From Maribacter sp. (lineage in GTDB: Bacteria > Bacteroidota > Bacteroidia > Flavobacteriales > Flavobacteriaceae): a stretch of DNA of 64,000 nucleotides. The notes beneath the pieces are model-generated. The model worked only from the letters and a program-made list of their open reading frames with translations, had not been told where the DNA came from and did no database searches. The translations under genes were made by a program, and so were the position numbers. The DNA is taken from positions 112,664 through 176,663 of the forward strand of contig DRFI01000018.1 of NCBI GenBank assembly GCA_011050675.1, given 5' to 3'. Each line of letters starts with the position of its first letter. Position 1 is the stretch's first letter. Positions 55,860 to 64,000 of this stretch are shown here, piece after piece.

Positions 55860-56492
55860 TTATTTGTTGATTTTAGAAAATACGTAAAACAATTCAGTTG
55901 CAATTTGCTCGCTTCTTTCTTTATATTTTTCAGCCTGTTGCGGTGTATTGTCAAAAGCTTTAGGGTCATCGAAAGTAATAGGAATTCTTTTTTCTGCCCC
56001 AGCAATAAATGGGCAACCAGCATCTGCTTGAGAACATGTCATAATTGCGGTAAAATGAGAAGTTGGATTAAAACTGTTTTCGAACGATTTAGAGAACCCG
56101 ATTACTGGATGCTCATTTTCTGCATATTTAATGGCATATACCGGATTACTTGTTTCCGAAAGTTTTTGAATTTGAAAACCTTGATTTTGTAAGGTTTTTG
56201 AAACAATAGGGAACATTCCTGTAGCTTCTGTGCCACCAGAATAGCAAAACACATTTTTAATATTAAAAAAGGCAGCCATTGTCTGTGCCCATACTTGTGA
56301 TAAATGACTTCTTCTAGAATTATGTGTGCAAATAAAATTTAATCTAATTTCTTGATTATCATTTATTTTATCTTGAATAAGATCAATTAATGGTTGCAGT
56401 ATTTTTTTTCGATCAGCTGTAATGCTTTCAATATTTAATTCTTTAATTAAATCCGCTATTTCAGGTAGCAATGTTATTTGTTTCTTAATCAT
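55860..56492 (-). CDS. Arsenate reductase-like low-molecular-weight phosphatase
   Basis: 210 residues. P-loop CTHNSRRS (C at about 51, C-x5-R) and the redox pair in [12 protein letters not shown] (C-x6-C), as in thioredoxin-linked arsenate reductases; the general acid is in FDDPKAF. It has an N-terminal extension of about 40 residues beyond the usual 130-140-residue enzyme, normal for this Bacteroidota group. It reduces arsenate to arsenite for export by Acr3. 94 bases downstream of arsR. Confidence 0.9.
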   Translation of the reverse strand: MIKKQITLLPEIADLIKELNIESITADRKKILQPLIDLIQDKINDNQEIRLNFICTHNSRRSHLSQVWAQTMAAFFNIKNVFCYSGGTEATGMFPIVSKTLQNQGFQIQKLSETSNPVYAIKYAENEHPVIGFSKSFENSFNPTSHFTAIMTCSQADAGCPFIAGAEKRIPITFDDPKAFDNTPQQAEKYKERSEQIATELFYVFSKINK

Positions 56493-56586
56493 TTAATAGT
56501 TGTTTTAATGTCTGAATCTTCTGTGTTTTTCAATAGGTTGATTCAGGTTAAAAGTGATGTTTATACTTATGTATGCTGTAGATTTT

Positions 56587-56937
56587 TTAGCAACATTCTT
56601 TATTTGATATATCTTGATCTAAAAACTGAATCATTACTTTTTTCATATGCAACCAATTGGATTCATCTATACAATAGCAAACACTGGTACCTTCAACATT
56701 CCCCTTTATTAAACCTAGTTGCTTGAGTTCTTTTAAATGTTGAGAAATTGTTGGCTGGGCAAGACCTATTTCATTTACCAAATCACCACAAATACAACTG
56801 TCCAGTTTAAATAGGTATTGCAGAATAGCAACCCGAGCAGGATGACCAAAGACTTTTGCGAACAGGGAAATTTCATTTTGTTCATCGGTAAACATTTCTG
56901 TTTTTGCTAACCCCATAATATCATTATATTGTTTCAT
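56587..56937 (-). CDS. arsR: ArsR-family arsenic-responsive repressor
   Basis: About 116 residues. Winged HTH: LFAKVFGHPARVAILQYL and VNEIGLAQPTISQHLKELKQLGLI. Arsenite-ligand cysteines are likely those in LDSCICGDL, a form of the ELCVCDL motif. The ATG at 56937 (MKQYNDIMGLAK) is preferred over an upstream extension to 56991. First gene of the ars operon; derepression by As(III) is the expected control. Confidence 0.9.
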   Translation of the reverse strand: MKQYNDIMGLAKTEMFTDEQNEISLFAKVFGHPARVAILQYLFKLDSCICGDLVNEIGLAQPTISQHLKELKQLGLIKGNVEGTSVCYCIDESNWLHMKKVMIQFLDQDISNKECC

Positions 56938-57012
56938 TGCAATATTACGATTAAATAATCTAATGAAAGTAAAGAAATTGTTATTTACCAAGTGTAATTT
57001 AAACCGTGGATA

Positions 57013-57024
57013 TATGATATCATA
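57013..57024. promoter_or_regulatory. Perfect 12-base palindrome upstream of arsR
   Basis: TATGATATCATA, in the gap between arsR (start 56937) and the divergent CBM48-HhH gene (start 57185). It may be an operator for ArsR or another regulator; AT-rich palindromes of this size also occur by chance. Confidence 0.3.
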
Positions 57025-57184
57025 ATATAGACTTAATATTATTTTTCTATTTAAATGATCAAAAAAGGTTGCAACTGGTCAAAATCTAAGGTTATTGCAA
57101 AAATCCAATAATTACTTATTACAAACTTTTGAAAATGAGTTATTTCTATGTAACTTTTATTCTAGAATTAAAACACTATATAAA

Positions 57185-57835
57185 ATGGCATTAACAAAAG
57201 AAACAAAGGGAAAGCATACTGTGGTAACCTTTAAAATAGGAGAGAATGAAGCACCGAGCACATCTGACGTTTTATTGTTAGGAGACTTCAATAAATGGCA
57301 AACCAATAATAGCTCTTACCAAATGGAGAAGAAGGGCGGTACTTATGAGAAGAGTATAAAACTTGAGAACGGTAAACGTTATGAGTTTAGATATTTAAGC
57401 GTAGATAAAGGATGGTTTAATGATCATGCTGCAGATGCCTATGTACCTTCACCTTATTCAGGAATAGATAATAGCGTTGTAGATTTAACTGTACTATCTG
57501 AAAAAAAGAAACCTGTAAAGAAAATTGCTGTTAAAAAACCAGCAGCAAAGAATGTAGCGGTTAAAAAACCTGTAGCTAAGGCTAAGAAAGATGACTTAAA
57601 AAAAATTGAGGGTATAGGACCTAAAATAGCATCTATTTTAACTGAGAACGGTTATGGGACTTTTACGGAATTAAGCAAAGCATCCGTTAAATCTTTGGAG
57701 AAAATTTTAAAGGAAGCTGGTCCTCGTTACACTATGCACAAACCTGGTTCATGGCCAAAACAAGCTAAATTAGCTAGTAAGGGTGATTGGGATAAATTGA
57801 AAACATTGCAAGATGAATTAGATGGCGGAAAATAA
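57185..57835 (+). CDS. CBM48-like domain fused to a lysine-rich linker and helix-hairpin-helix domain
   Basis: 216 residues. N-terminal glycogen-recognition/isoamylase-like domain (about 1-90: VVTFKIGENEAPSTSDVLLLGDFNKW, then GKRYEFRYLSVDKGWFNDHAAD), then a KKP/KKPAAK histone-H1-like linker (about 110-138), then a helix-hairpin-helix domain (about 140-215, KKIEGIGPKIASILTENGYG) like the C-terminal extension of flavobacterial ribosomal protein L21. No catalytic residues. The ATG at 57185 is chosen over an upstream frame extension to 57095. Function unknown; it could bind glycan and nucleic acid or protein. Closed by a strong terminator. Confidence 0.85.
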   Translation: MALTKETKGKHTVVTFKIGENEAPSTSDVLLLGDFNKWQTNNSSYQMEKKGGTYEKSIKLENGKRYEFRYLSVDKGWFNDHAADAYVPSPYSGIDNSVVDLTVLSEKKKPVKKIAVKKPAAKNVAVKKPVAKAKKDDLKKIEGIGPKIASILTENGYGTFTELSKASVKSLEKILKEAGPRYTMHKPGSWPKQAKLASKGDWDKLKTLQDELDGGK

Positions 57836-57856
57836 TCCAAAAATCCATTCGAAATA

Positions 57857-57890
57857 GAAAAATCCCCAAGTCTTTACTTGGGGATTTTTC
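57857..57890 (+). terminator. Rho-independent terminator
   Basis: GAAAAATCCCCAAG (57857-57870) pairs with CTTGGGGATTTTTC (57877-57890) around a six-base loop, 22 bases past the CBM48-HhH stop. Confidence 0.92.
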
Positions 57891-57975
57891 TATTATAATT
57901 GTTTGAAGGAATTATCCAGAATTATTTTAAAAACAAATATTATGAGATGTGGTTATACTTACATTTTGATGCTGT

Positions 57976-58254
57976 TTAATTAATGCTTTTTTGTTTATTC
58001 AAAATTAATATTATCTGTATTAAATTGTTTGCAAAAACCTTCGCATATGCATCTGTATCTTCTATGGATTCGCTTTTTTTTAGGTTTTCTGAAAAACCAA
58101 TAAATTTATTGAAAACTAAGTTATTCTTGAAGTTTATTAAATCTGAATAGAACAAAATAAGGTTGTGTGCTTCTATAGCTTGTCCCTTAGTATAATAATC
58201 CATCTGAAATAATTTTAACTTTGTAAGAAGAATATTAATTTCATTTTTTTCCAT
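57976..58254 (-). CDS. Small helical protein at the end of the T9SS module
   Basis: 92 residues, no signal peptide, helical (INILLTKLKLFQMDYYTKGQAIEAHNL). No family recognised. It starts 29 bases after the PD40/OmpA stop on the same strand, which suggests co-transcription with the module, but its location in the cytoplasm would not fit a secretion role. A spurious ORF is possible but less likely given the good position and codon use. Confidence 0.55.
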   Translation of the reverse strand: MEKNEINILLTKLKLFQMDYYTKGQAIEAHNLILFYSDLINFKNNLVFNKFIGFSENLKKSESIEDTDAYAKVFANNLIQIILILNKQKSIN

Positions 58255-58283
58255 AGTCTATCGGTTATATATAGTTGTAATAC

Positions 58284-60221
58284 CTACAAACTCTTAATTA
58301 CGATCAATTCGGAACGTCGGTTTAATTGATGACCCTCATCATCACATTTATCTTTTTCTGTACAATTGTTCAGAAGATTAGATTCACCGTAGCCATGCCC
58401 TTTTACACTTCCTTTTTGTATGCCGTTCTTTTCTAGATAGGCTATTGTAGCCTTAGCCCTTCGTTCAGACAAGTTTTTATTATAATGTGCGCTTGCAGAG
58501 GCATCGGTATGAGACTGTACTTCTATTTTTATATCCGGATATTTATCAATGAACTCTATAACATTGTTTAATGTTATTATAGCGTCTGGTCGTATTTTAG
58601 ATTTATCTAAATCAAAATATATAGGTGAAAGATCAAGGAACTTGATCAAATCAGTTCCCACCACTGGTTGTTGTATTACTTTTTCCAGAGATATGATTAT
58701 ACTATCTAATTCTTCTGAGTTTTTAATGCTAATTTTTCTTCCCCCATTTTTGTATTCCTCTTTCGAAGCCAATAATCTATATTCTTTGGTCCCGCAGAAG
58801 CCCTTAAGTGTAAATGAACCATCTAAATCAGAGGTAATCTCGTCAATAACCTCATTATTGTTGTTCAGAAGAATTACAGTGGAGTTAACAAGAAGCTCTC
58901 CACTTTTTATATCTTTTACGATACCATTAATGGCAAGGTGACAATTAAGATTGATTGGAACATTTTCAATAAAGCTATATAAGTCATCACTGCCGATACC
59001 ACCCTCCCTGCTAGATGCAAAAAAGCCTTTTTTATTCTTTTCGTTCATTATAAATGAAAAATCATCTTGTGGGCTATTAATAGGTTCACCGACATTAACT
59101 ACATATAGTTCAGATTGGTCATCTATTTTTGTAGCAAACATGTCAAGACCACCTAATCCTGGATGCCCGTCGGATGCAAAATAAAGTACGTCGTTATTGG
59201 TTATGTACGGGAACGTTTCACGGCTTTCAGTATTTATTATATTACCTAGATTTTCAGGAACTCCAAAGCTACCGTCCTCATTAATGTCAACCACGAAAAT
59301 GTCCGACTGTCCATATGTACCAGGCATGTCACTGGCAAAATATAATTTCTTCTCGTCTTCACTCAAAGAGGGGTGTGCCACAGAGTATTCATCGTTATTA
59401 AAAGGTAGTTCCGTAGCATTCTTCCATTTATTATCTTTTAAAGTGGCACGATAAATTTTTAAACGGCTCAGGCCATTCTGATCTCTGGAAAAATTTCCGT
59501 TTTTAGAATTATTTCTGGTAAAGTAAACAGTGGTACCGTCCTTTGTAAATGCGGTAGAACTTTCGTGTGTTTTTTTATTTAGGGTTTTTGACAGCCTTTC
59601 TGCTACAACATATTCTCCGTTTTCAGAAGCGGTAGATGTATAAAGATTGGTAAATGGTTTATTGTTCCATTTATGTACACTTTTTAGAATTTTACCAGTA
59701 TCCCTGGCGGTTGAAAATATTAGTTGTTCTCCAAAAAATGAGGGGGCAAAATCTGCTGAAGGCGTATTAATAGCTATATTTTTTATATCATACCTACTCG
59801 AATTATCTCTTATCTTTTGTAAATAATCTTTGTTCTGTTGGTATTTTAAAGCTCTGATGTCAACATTTTTTTGATTTGCGAATTTTTGCATCCATGCATC
59901 AGAATCTTCATAATTTCCACTGGTCTTTAAAGTCTGGGCATATTTATAATAATACTCGGCATCTATTTCGAGGTCCTTTATTTCAAACAATTTTCCGAAC
60001 CAATATGAAGATGCGTTATAGTCTGCTTTTTGATAATACGCATCTCCTAAATTTTTGTAAATTTCCTTTGATGAATAGCCTTCATCTATTAAACGTTCAT
60101 AAGATTCAATAGCTTCGGCATAAGCATAACTGTTGAAATTTTCCTTAGCCTTTTCCGTTTTTTTGTCTTGTGCATTGATCATACAACCGAAAAAAATAAG
60201 AATAATCAATAAAGGTTTCAT
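58284..60221 (-). CDS. OmpA-family protein with TPR and PD40 propeller repeats (T9SS-associated)
   Basis: About 645 residues: signal peptide (about 1-18), TPR region (about 20-130), PD40/WD40-like propeller (about 160-420; FAPSFFGEQLIFSTARDTG, YSVAHPSLSEDEKKLYFASDMPG, ESRETFPYITNNDVLYFASDG), carboxypeptidase-regulatory-like domain (about 435-510, INGIVKDIKSGELLVNSTV) and OmpA domain (about 530-645; YFDLDKSKIRPDA, SHTDASASAHYNKNLSERRA, NRRSELIV). Such proteins follow PorP/SprF genes in flavobacteria. The ATG at 60221 fits the signal peptide best; an in-frame ATG at 60242 is also possible. Confidence 0.92.
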   Translation of the reverse strand: MKPLLIILIFFGCMINAQDKKTEKAKENFNSYAYAEAIESYERLIDEGYSSKEIYKNLGDAYYQKADYNASSYWFGKLFEIKDLEIDAEYYYKYAQTLKTSGNYEDSDAWMQKFANQKNVDIRALKYQQNKDYLQKIRDNSSRYDIKNIAINTPSADFAPSFFGEQLIFSTARDTGKILKSVHKWNNKPFTNLYTSTASENGEYVVAERLSKTLNKKTHESSTAFTKDGTTVYFTRNNSKNGNFSRDQNGLSRLKIYRATLKDNKWKNATELPFNNDEYSVAHPSLSEDEKKLYFASDMPGTYGQSDIFVVDINEDGSFGVPENLGNIINTESRETFPYITNNDVLYFASDGHPGLGGLDMFATKIDDQSELYVVNVGEPINSPQDDFSFIMNEKNKKGFFASSREGGIGSDDLYSFIENVPINLNCHLAINGIVKDIKSGELLVNSTVILLNNNNEVIDEITSDLDGSFTLKGFCGTKEYRLLASKEEYKNGGRKISIKNSEELDSIIISLEKVIQQPVVGTDLIKFLDLSPIYFDLDKSKIRPDAIITLNNVIEFIDKYPDIKIEVQSHTDASASAHYNKNLSERRAKATIAYLEKNGIQKGSVKGHGYGESNLLNNCTEKDKCDDEGHQLNRRSELIVIKSL

Positions 60222-60253
60222 GTGGTCTGTTTTGGCATTCATTTTAAACGGTT

Positions 60254-61192
60254 TTAGAAAAATCTTGGAGCAATAATATTTTTATAACGGGTCAAGAACT
60301 CGAACCTTAAGAATATTTCAAAAGATCCATCATTAAAGGATGTGTTTCCTAATTCAGTTATTTCACGGTCATAGGCTAGTCCTAACATTAATTTTTCATT
60401 GAGTTGAAACCCTACAAGAGCACTTAAGGCTGCATCCCACCTATAGGCTGCTCCTAAAGAAAACGTATCGTTCAATAATACGGTTGCAGAAAGGTCTGCT
60501 TGTAAAGGAGCTCCCTCTACTGCCTTAACAAGCAGGGCAGGTTTTAATTTAAGATCAGGATTGATATCAAATACATAACCTGTAATGAGGTACCAATTCA
60601 TACGTTCTTGAGCAATAAAGGAATTAGCGTTTCCTGTGGAATCAAAATGCTCTGTTTGTAAGAAATTGGGAACGGAAAGACCTGCATAAAATTCTTCGGT
60701 ATGGAAATATATACCTGCTCCAAAATTTGGAGAGAATTTTTTATCAATATTAGTTTGACCTATTGCAGCGTTAGAAGGATCATAATTTCTCAATCTATTA
60801 AAGTTGACATTCAAAAAATGTCCACCAGCTTTTAAACCAAAGGATAATTTCCCGTATTCTGATGTTGGAACGGTATAGGAGAATACGGCATCAAAATATG
60901 TATCTTGATTAGTTCCATTACCTATTTCATCGTTAACTATAGAAAGTCCAAGCCCTACACGGTCAGAAATGGGAGTATGGACATTAAGTGTTTGCGTCGT
61001 GGGTGCCCCATCTAAACCTACCCATTGGGACCTATGTAATGCAGCAATACTCAATACGCCTCTAGAACCTGCATAGGCAGGATTAACAGCTATGGTGTTG
61101 TACATATATTGCGTGTATTGCGCGTCTTGCTGACCTTTTATCCCCCAAATAGAGATGATTATTAATATGGTAGTTATAACTATTTTTTTCAT
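60254..61192 (-). CDS. PorP/SprF family type IX secretion outer-membrane protein
   Basis: 312 residues with a signal peptide (about 1-20) and a PorP_SprF barrel. Start of the mature part, QQDAQYTQYMYNTIAVNPAYAGSRG, is the family signature; it ends YKNIIAPRFF. In gliding flavobacteria SprF-type proteins are needed for secretion and anchoring of proteins with type B C-terminal domains, usually encoded next to them. Here the type B protein is just upstream (30 bases) and the PD40/OmpA gene just downstream, making the classical three-gene arrangement. Confidence 0.95.
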   Translation of the reverse strand: MKKIVITTILIIISIWGIKGQQDAQYTQYMYNTIAVNPAYAGSRGVLSIAALHRSQWVGLDGAPTTQTLNVHTPISDRVGLGLSIVNDEIGNGTNQDTYFDAVFSYTVPTSEYGKLSFGLKAGGHFLNVNFNRLRNYDPSNAAIGQTNIDKKFSPNFGAGIYFHTEEFYAGLSVPNFLQTEHFDSTGNANSFIAQERMNWYLITGYVFDINPDLKLKPALLVKAVEGAPLQADLSATVLLNDTFSLGAAYRWDAALSALVGFQLNEKLMLGLAYDREITELGNTSFNDGSFEIFLRFEFLTRYKNIIAPRFF

Positions 61193-61222
61193 AATTTTTT
61201 ATTGGTAATTGATGACTTTAGT

Positions 61223-64000
61223 TTATCTATTGATATATATATAACCATTCATAGTCCTCGATTTTTGATCACTTGTATAGTCAATGATATAAAAGTATAC
61301 TCCTACCGGTAGTTCATCATTCTTTTTAACGGTTACCCTTCCATTGGAAATTCCTCTAAAAGCATTACTAGAATTATCATAACCGTTAGTTTCAAATACG
61401 AGTACGCCCCATCTGTTATATACTCGGACCGTATTGTTAGGGAACGATTCAATATTGTTGATAGTAAATACTCCGTTATTTGTATTAGGGTTGATTAAGT
61501 CACTTTCTATGGTGATATCACAAACTACACCAGCTGGCGTTGTACCTCCGTTTGAACTACAACCATCTAATGGGTCTGTACCGTCAGTAACTTCTCGACC
61601 ATCGTTTATTAAATCTCCATCAGAATCAGCATTGTTCGGGTCTGTACCTATTGCAACTTCTTGAGAAGTCGTTAAACCATCAGCATCACAATCGCTATTT
61701 GATAAAACAGTACCACCAACAGAATCACAATCATCTAAAGGATTTGTTGCGTCAGTAACTTCTTGACCATCATTTATGAGGTCGCCGTCAGAATCAGGAT
61801 TTAAAGGGTCTGTACCTAAAATTACTTCTTCTCCATCTTCTAAACCATCATTATCAGAATCAGGGTTTGTAGGGTCAGTTCCTAGAGTAGATTCTTCTGC
61901 TGTGGTTAACCCATCAACATCACAATCGCTATTTGGTAAAGCTGTTCCTCCATTAGAACTACAATCATCTAGTGGGTCTGTATTGTCTGTATTTACTTCT
62001 TGTCCATCGTTTATAAGATCTCCATCAGAATCAGGATTATTTGGATCAGTACCCAGAATAACTTCTTCATCGTCATTAAGCCCGTCACCATCACTATCAA
62101 CTATAGGAGTGGTAGAATCGATTACAGCAGTATCTGTAGTGCTATTAGGTCCTACATTACCTGCGATGTCAGTAATAGCAGCAGTAACTACAATTGTACC
62201 TCCATCACCTGGACTAACAAATTCTACAACGATACTTCCATTATTAATATCCGTAGGAGTTAGAATAACCACTTCTGAGTTTCCATTTCCATCAGTAACG
62301 GTAACAGTATCTCCTATTATAGCATCTACGGGTAAGGTAATCTGCACTCCAATATTTCCTGTTAATTCACCATCAGATAATACACCATCGTTATTTATAT
62401 CTTCTGTAATTACTACTGTTGGAGCCGAAGGTGCCGTAAGATCTAAAAGTATATTTTCTGCAGCACTATCTGGACCTACATTGCCAGATATGTCGGTAAT
62501 TGTAGCGATCACTATTAATGTTCCGCCATCTCCTGGACTAACAAACGCTACATCAATAGTTCCGTTGTTAATATCGACAGGAGTAAGAATAACATTTTCA
62601 GAGTTTCCATTACCGTCCGTAACGGTAACAGTATCACCTGCTACAGCAGCTACTGGTAAGATAACTTGTACTCCGATATCTCCTACTAATTCACTATCAG
62701 ATAATAAACCATCATTATTAAGGTCTTCTGTAACTATTACTGTTGGAGCCGTAATATTATTATTATCTAAGATTACAGTTTCAGAATCTGTTGCTGAATT
62801 CTGTGCTACATCAATAACATCTGCGGTTATAGTAATGTTACCATTTTCCAATCCTGAAATATCTATATCAGTGGCTGTCCAAGTATTTCCTATTACAATT
62901 GCTGTTGTTGTAATCGGTGTGTTAATACCATCGTTAAATGTTACGGTTACAACTTGGTTGTCTTCTACATTAGTAGTTGTACCTGAAATAGTTACATCTC
63001 CATCCTCTGTTGCATTTACAATACCATCGCCTTCAATTGGTGTGGTAATATTAATGCTAGCATCTACATCGTGTTCAATATCTTTAGTTACCTGTACTGC
63101 GGGATTACCTGCTATATCAATAACATCAGCCGTTATTGTTTCAGTAGGATCTAATGCCTGTGCATCAGTCGCTGTGATATCAAGTGTCCAAACACCTCCT
63201 GTTACCGTTGTAGTATAGTTAGTTCCGTTTAGAACCACTGTAATTATTTGTCCGTCTTCAGCATCTGTTGTTCCAGAAATTGTAACTGGACTATCATCTT
63301 CTAAAGCATTGATAATATCATCTACAGCTACCACATCAATAGTAATCAATGGAGATATAATATCATATTCTATATCTCTAATTGCATGAATAGCAGGGTT
63401 ACCAGATAAATCAGATACGTCAGCCGTAATTGTTTCATTAGCGTCTAATGCTTGAATTTTTCCTACAGGAATATCACGAGACCAAATACCACCTGTTACT
63501 ATTGTTGTATAGGTGGTTCCATTTAAAACTATGGTTACCGTTTGTCCATCTTCTACATTGGTAGTGGTACCTGATATGGTCACCGGACTATCATCTTCAG
63601 TCGCGTTAATTATATCATCGACTGCTACTACATCTATAGTAATTACAGGAGACATTACATCATGCTGAATATCACGAGTAGCCTGAGTTGCAGGATTCCC
63701 ACCAAGGTCGCTCACATTTGCAGTGATAGTTTCTGTAGGATCCAATGCCTGAGCATCTGCCGCAGGAATATCCAATGTCCACGTATTTCCTGAAACAGTA
63801 GTGGTATAGGTTTCTCCATTTAAGGTTACCGTAACCGTTTGTCCATCTTCTACATTAGTTGTTGTACCATTAATGGTAACATCATTATCATCTTCGGTCG
63901 CATTGATAATATCATCAACAGCAACTACATTGATTACGATTGCAGGAGCAGTGGTGTCTACCGAATACAGTTGCGTATCCGTAGCACTTGCAGAATTCCC
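61223..64000 (-). CDS. Giant repeat protein with T9SS type B (gliding motility-associated) C-terminal domain, 5'-truncated by window
   Basis: At least 925 residues; the reading frame runs off the right end, so the N-terminus and signal peptide are not seen. From the edge: about three tandem Ig-like repeats of 99 residues (297-base units), a fourth diverged one, two 108-residue repeats with NNDG/DG loops, then thrombospondin type 3-like calcium motifs (DSDGDGLNDDEE, DPTNPDSDNDGL, at about 61550-62098), and the type B sorting domain (NTVRVYNRWGVLVFE, ending NGYIYINR). It is likely secreted by T9SS and surface-attached as an adhesin. The TTG near 63775 is not its start. Downstream genes porP/sprF and PD40/OmpA support this role. 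Confidence 0.93.
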   Translation of the reverse strand, partial: GNSASATDTQLYSVDTTAPAIVINVVAVDDIINATEDDNDVTINGTTTNVEDGQTVTVTLNGETYTTTVSGNTWTLDIPAADAQALDPTETITANVSDLGGNPATQATRDIQHDVMSPVITIDVVAVDDIINATEDDSPVTISGTTTNVEDGQTVTIVLNGTTYTTIVTGGIWSRDIPVGKIQALDANETITADVSDLSGNPAIHAIRDIEYDIISPLITIDVVAVDDIINALEDDSPVTISGTTDAEDGQIITVVLNGTNYTTTVTGGVWTLDITATDAQALDPTETITADVIDIAGNPAVQVTKDIEHDVDASINITTPIEGDGIVNATEDGDVTISGTTTNVEDNQVVTVTFNDGINTPITTTAIVIGNTWTATDIDISGLENGNITITADVIDVAQNSATDSETVILDNNNITAPTVIVTEDLNNDGLLSDSELVGDIGVQVILPVAAVAGDTVTVTDGNGNSENVILTPVDINNGTIDVAFVSPGDGGTLIVIATITDISGNVGPDSAAENILLDLTAPSAPTVVITEDINNDGVLSDGELTGNIGVQITLPVDAIIGDTVTVTDGNGNSEVVILTPTDINNGSIVVEFVSPGDGGTIVVTAAITDIAGNVGPNSTTDTAVIDSTTPIVDSDGDGLNDDEEVILGTDPNNPDSDGDLINDGQEVNTDNTDPLDDCSSNGGTALPNSDCDVDGLTTAEESTLGTDPTNPDSDNDGLEDGEEVILGTDPLNPDSDGDLINDGQEVTDATNPLDDCDSVGGTVLSNSDCDADGLTTSQEVAIGTDPNNADSDGDLINDGREVTDGTDPLDGCSSNGGTTPAGVVCDITIESDLINPNTNNGVFTINNIESFPNNTVRVYNRWGVLVFETNGYDNSSNAFRGISNGRVTVKKNDELPVGVYFYIIDYTSDQKSRTMNGYIYINR
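62102..62749. repeat. Two tandem 324-base coding units
   Basis: Units 62426-62749 and 62102-62425 encode two related 108-residue repeats, each starting APTV(I/V)(V/I)TED and containing GDTVTVTDGNGNSE and SPGDGGT(L/I). They are similar at both protein and DNA level, as expected from intragenic duplication. Confidence 0.8.
63041..63928. repeat. Three tandem 297-base coding units
   Basis: Unit starts on the minus strand are at 63928, 63631 and 63334, exactly 297 bases (99 codons) apart. Each begins VVAVDDIIN and contains VTI(S/N)GTT, EDGQ and Q(A)LD(P/A)(N/T)ETIT. The third ends near 63041 and a fourth, diverged copy follows. The array continues toward the right window edge. Confidence 0.88.

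Noticed and set aside
61776..63218. 480-codon open frame on the plus strand opposite the repeat protein
   Set aside because: It is antisense to a clearly coding, repeat-rich gene. Its S/T/V/P-rich composition is the complement of the D/N/G/T repeats, and its length follows from the codon bias of the true strand.
1..64000. tRNA, rRNA, CRISPR arrays, insertion sequences and integrases
   Set aside because: None seen: no CCA-ended cloverleaf, no regular short direct repeats with spacers, no transposase or integrase motifs, and no target-site duplications around a mobile unit.

Overview
The window is AT-rich chromosomal DNA from a member of the Bacteroidota, most likely a marine Flavobacteriaceae. 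The main signs are a type IX secretion (T9SS) module at the right end (a protein with the gliding-motility/type B C-terminal domain, a PorP/SprF protein and a PD40/OmpA protein), a CarboxypepD-plug TonB-dependent receptor, several OmpA-family proteins, TAnnTTTG-like promoter elements and weak Shine-Dalgarno sequences. It looks like a stable core region. I saw no rRNA, tRNA, CRISPR array, insertion sequence, integrase or phage genes.

Layout: 1-4.6 kb (+) holds ilvC, ilvA and a GapN-type aldehyde dehydrogenase. 4.6-10.5 kb holds a TPR protein, a TonB-dependent receptor, an MFS exporter and a serine beta-lactamase-like hydrolase. 10.6-15.3 kb (-) is a leuC-leuD-cimA/leuA-leuB operon. 15.5-16.8 kb is a lipoprotein gene broken by a one-base frameshift. 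16.8-33.5 kb is mostly housekeeping: recG, an M1 aminopeptidase overlapping a patatin lipase, an FMN/3Fe-4S glutamate-synthase-like protein, an M20 amidohydrolase, a UvrD helicase, a YciO/YrdC protein, an OmpA lipoprotein, a glycosyltransferase, an HsdR-N-like nuclease domain, holA and DoxX. 33.7-42.7 kb (-) carries a fused E1 alpha/beta 2-oxoacid dehydrogenase, an M1-like/beta-barrel protein without the zinc motif, a LOG-family protein and uvrA. 42.8-46.3 kb (-) is a PAS histidine kinase, a receiver-Crp hybrid regulator and a universal stress protein. 46.8-50 kb (-) pairs an NCS1-type permease with a polyol dehydrogenase. 50.1-53.2 kb (-) is a TetR-controlled operon with a shared operator motif. 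53.3-57 kb (-) holds a metallo-beta-lactamase-fold protein and an arsR-arsC-acr3 arsenic operon. 57.2-57.8 kb (+) encodes a CBM48-HhH fusion. 58-64 kb (-) is the T9SS module, whose large repeat protein runs off the window.

How the genes work together: ilvA and the cimA-like enzyme would give two independent routes to 2-oxobutanoate. LeuCD and LeuB act after the citramalate/isopropylmalate step, and IlvC serves all branched-chain amino acids. The T9SS module would export and anchor a calcium-binding repeat adhesin. The arsenic operon reduces arsenate and exports arsenite.

I did not find a complete, clearly new defence or secretion system. The observations most worth a second look are the citramalate-type enzyme inside the leu operon, the TetR operon with its matched operator sites, the zinc-less M1/barrel fusion, the CBM48-HhH fusion, the altered thiamine-diphosphate motif of the E1 fusion and the T9SS repeat module.
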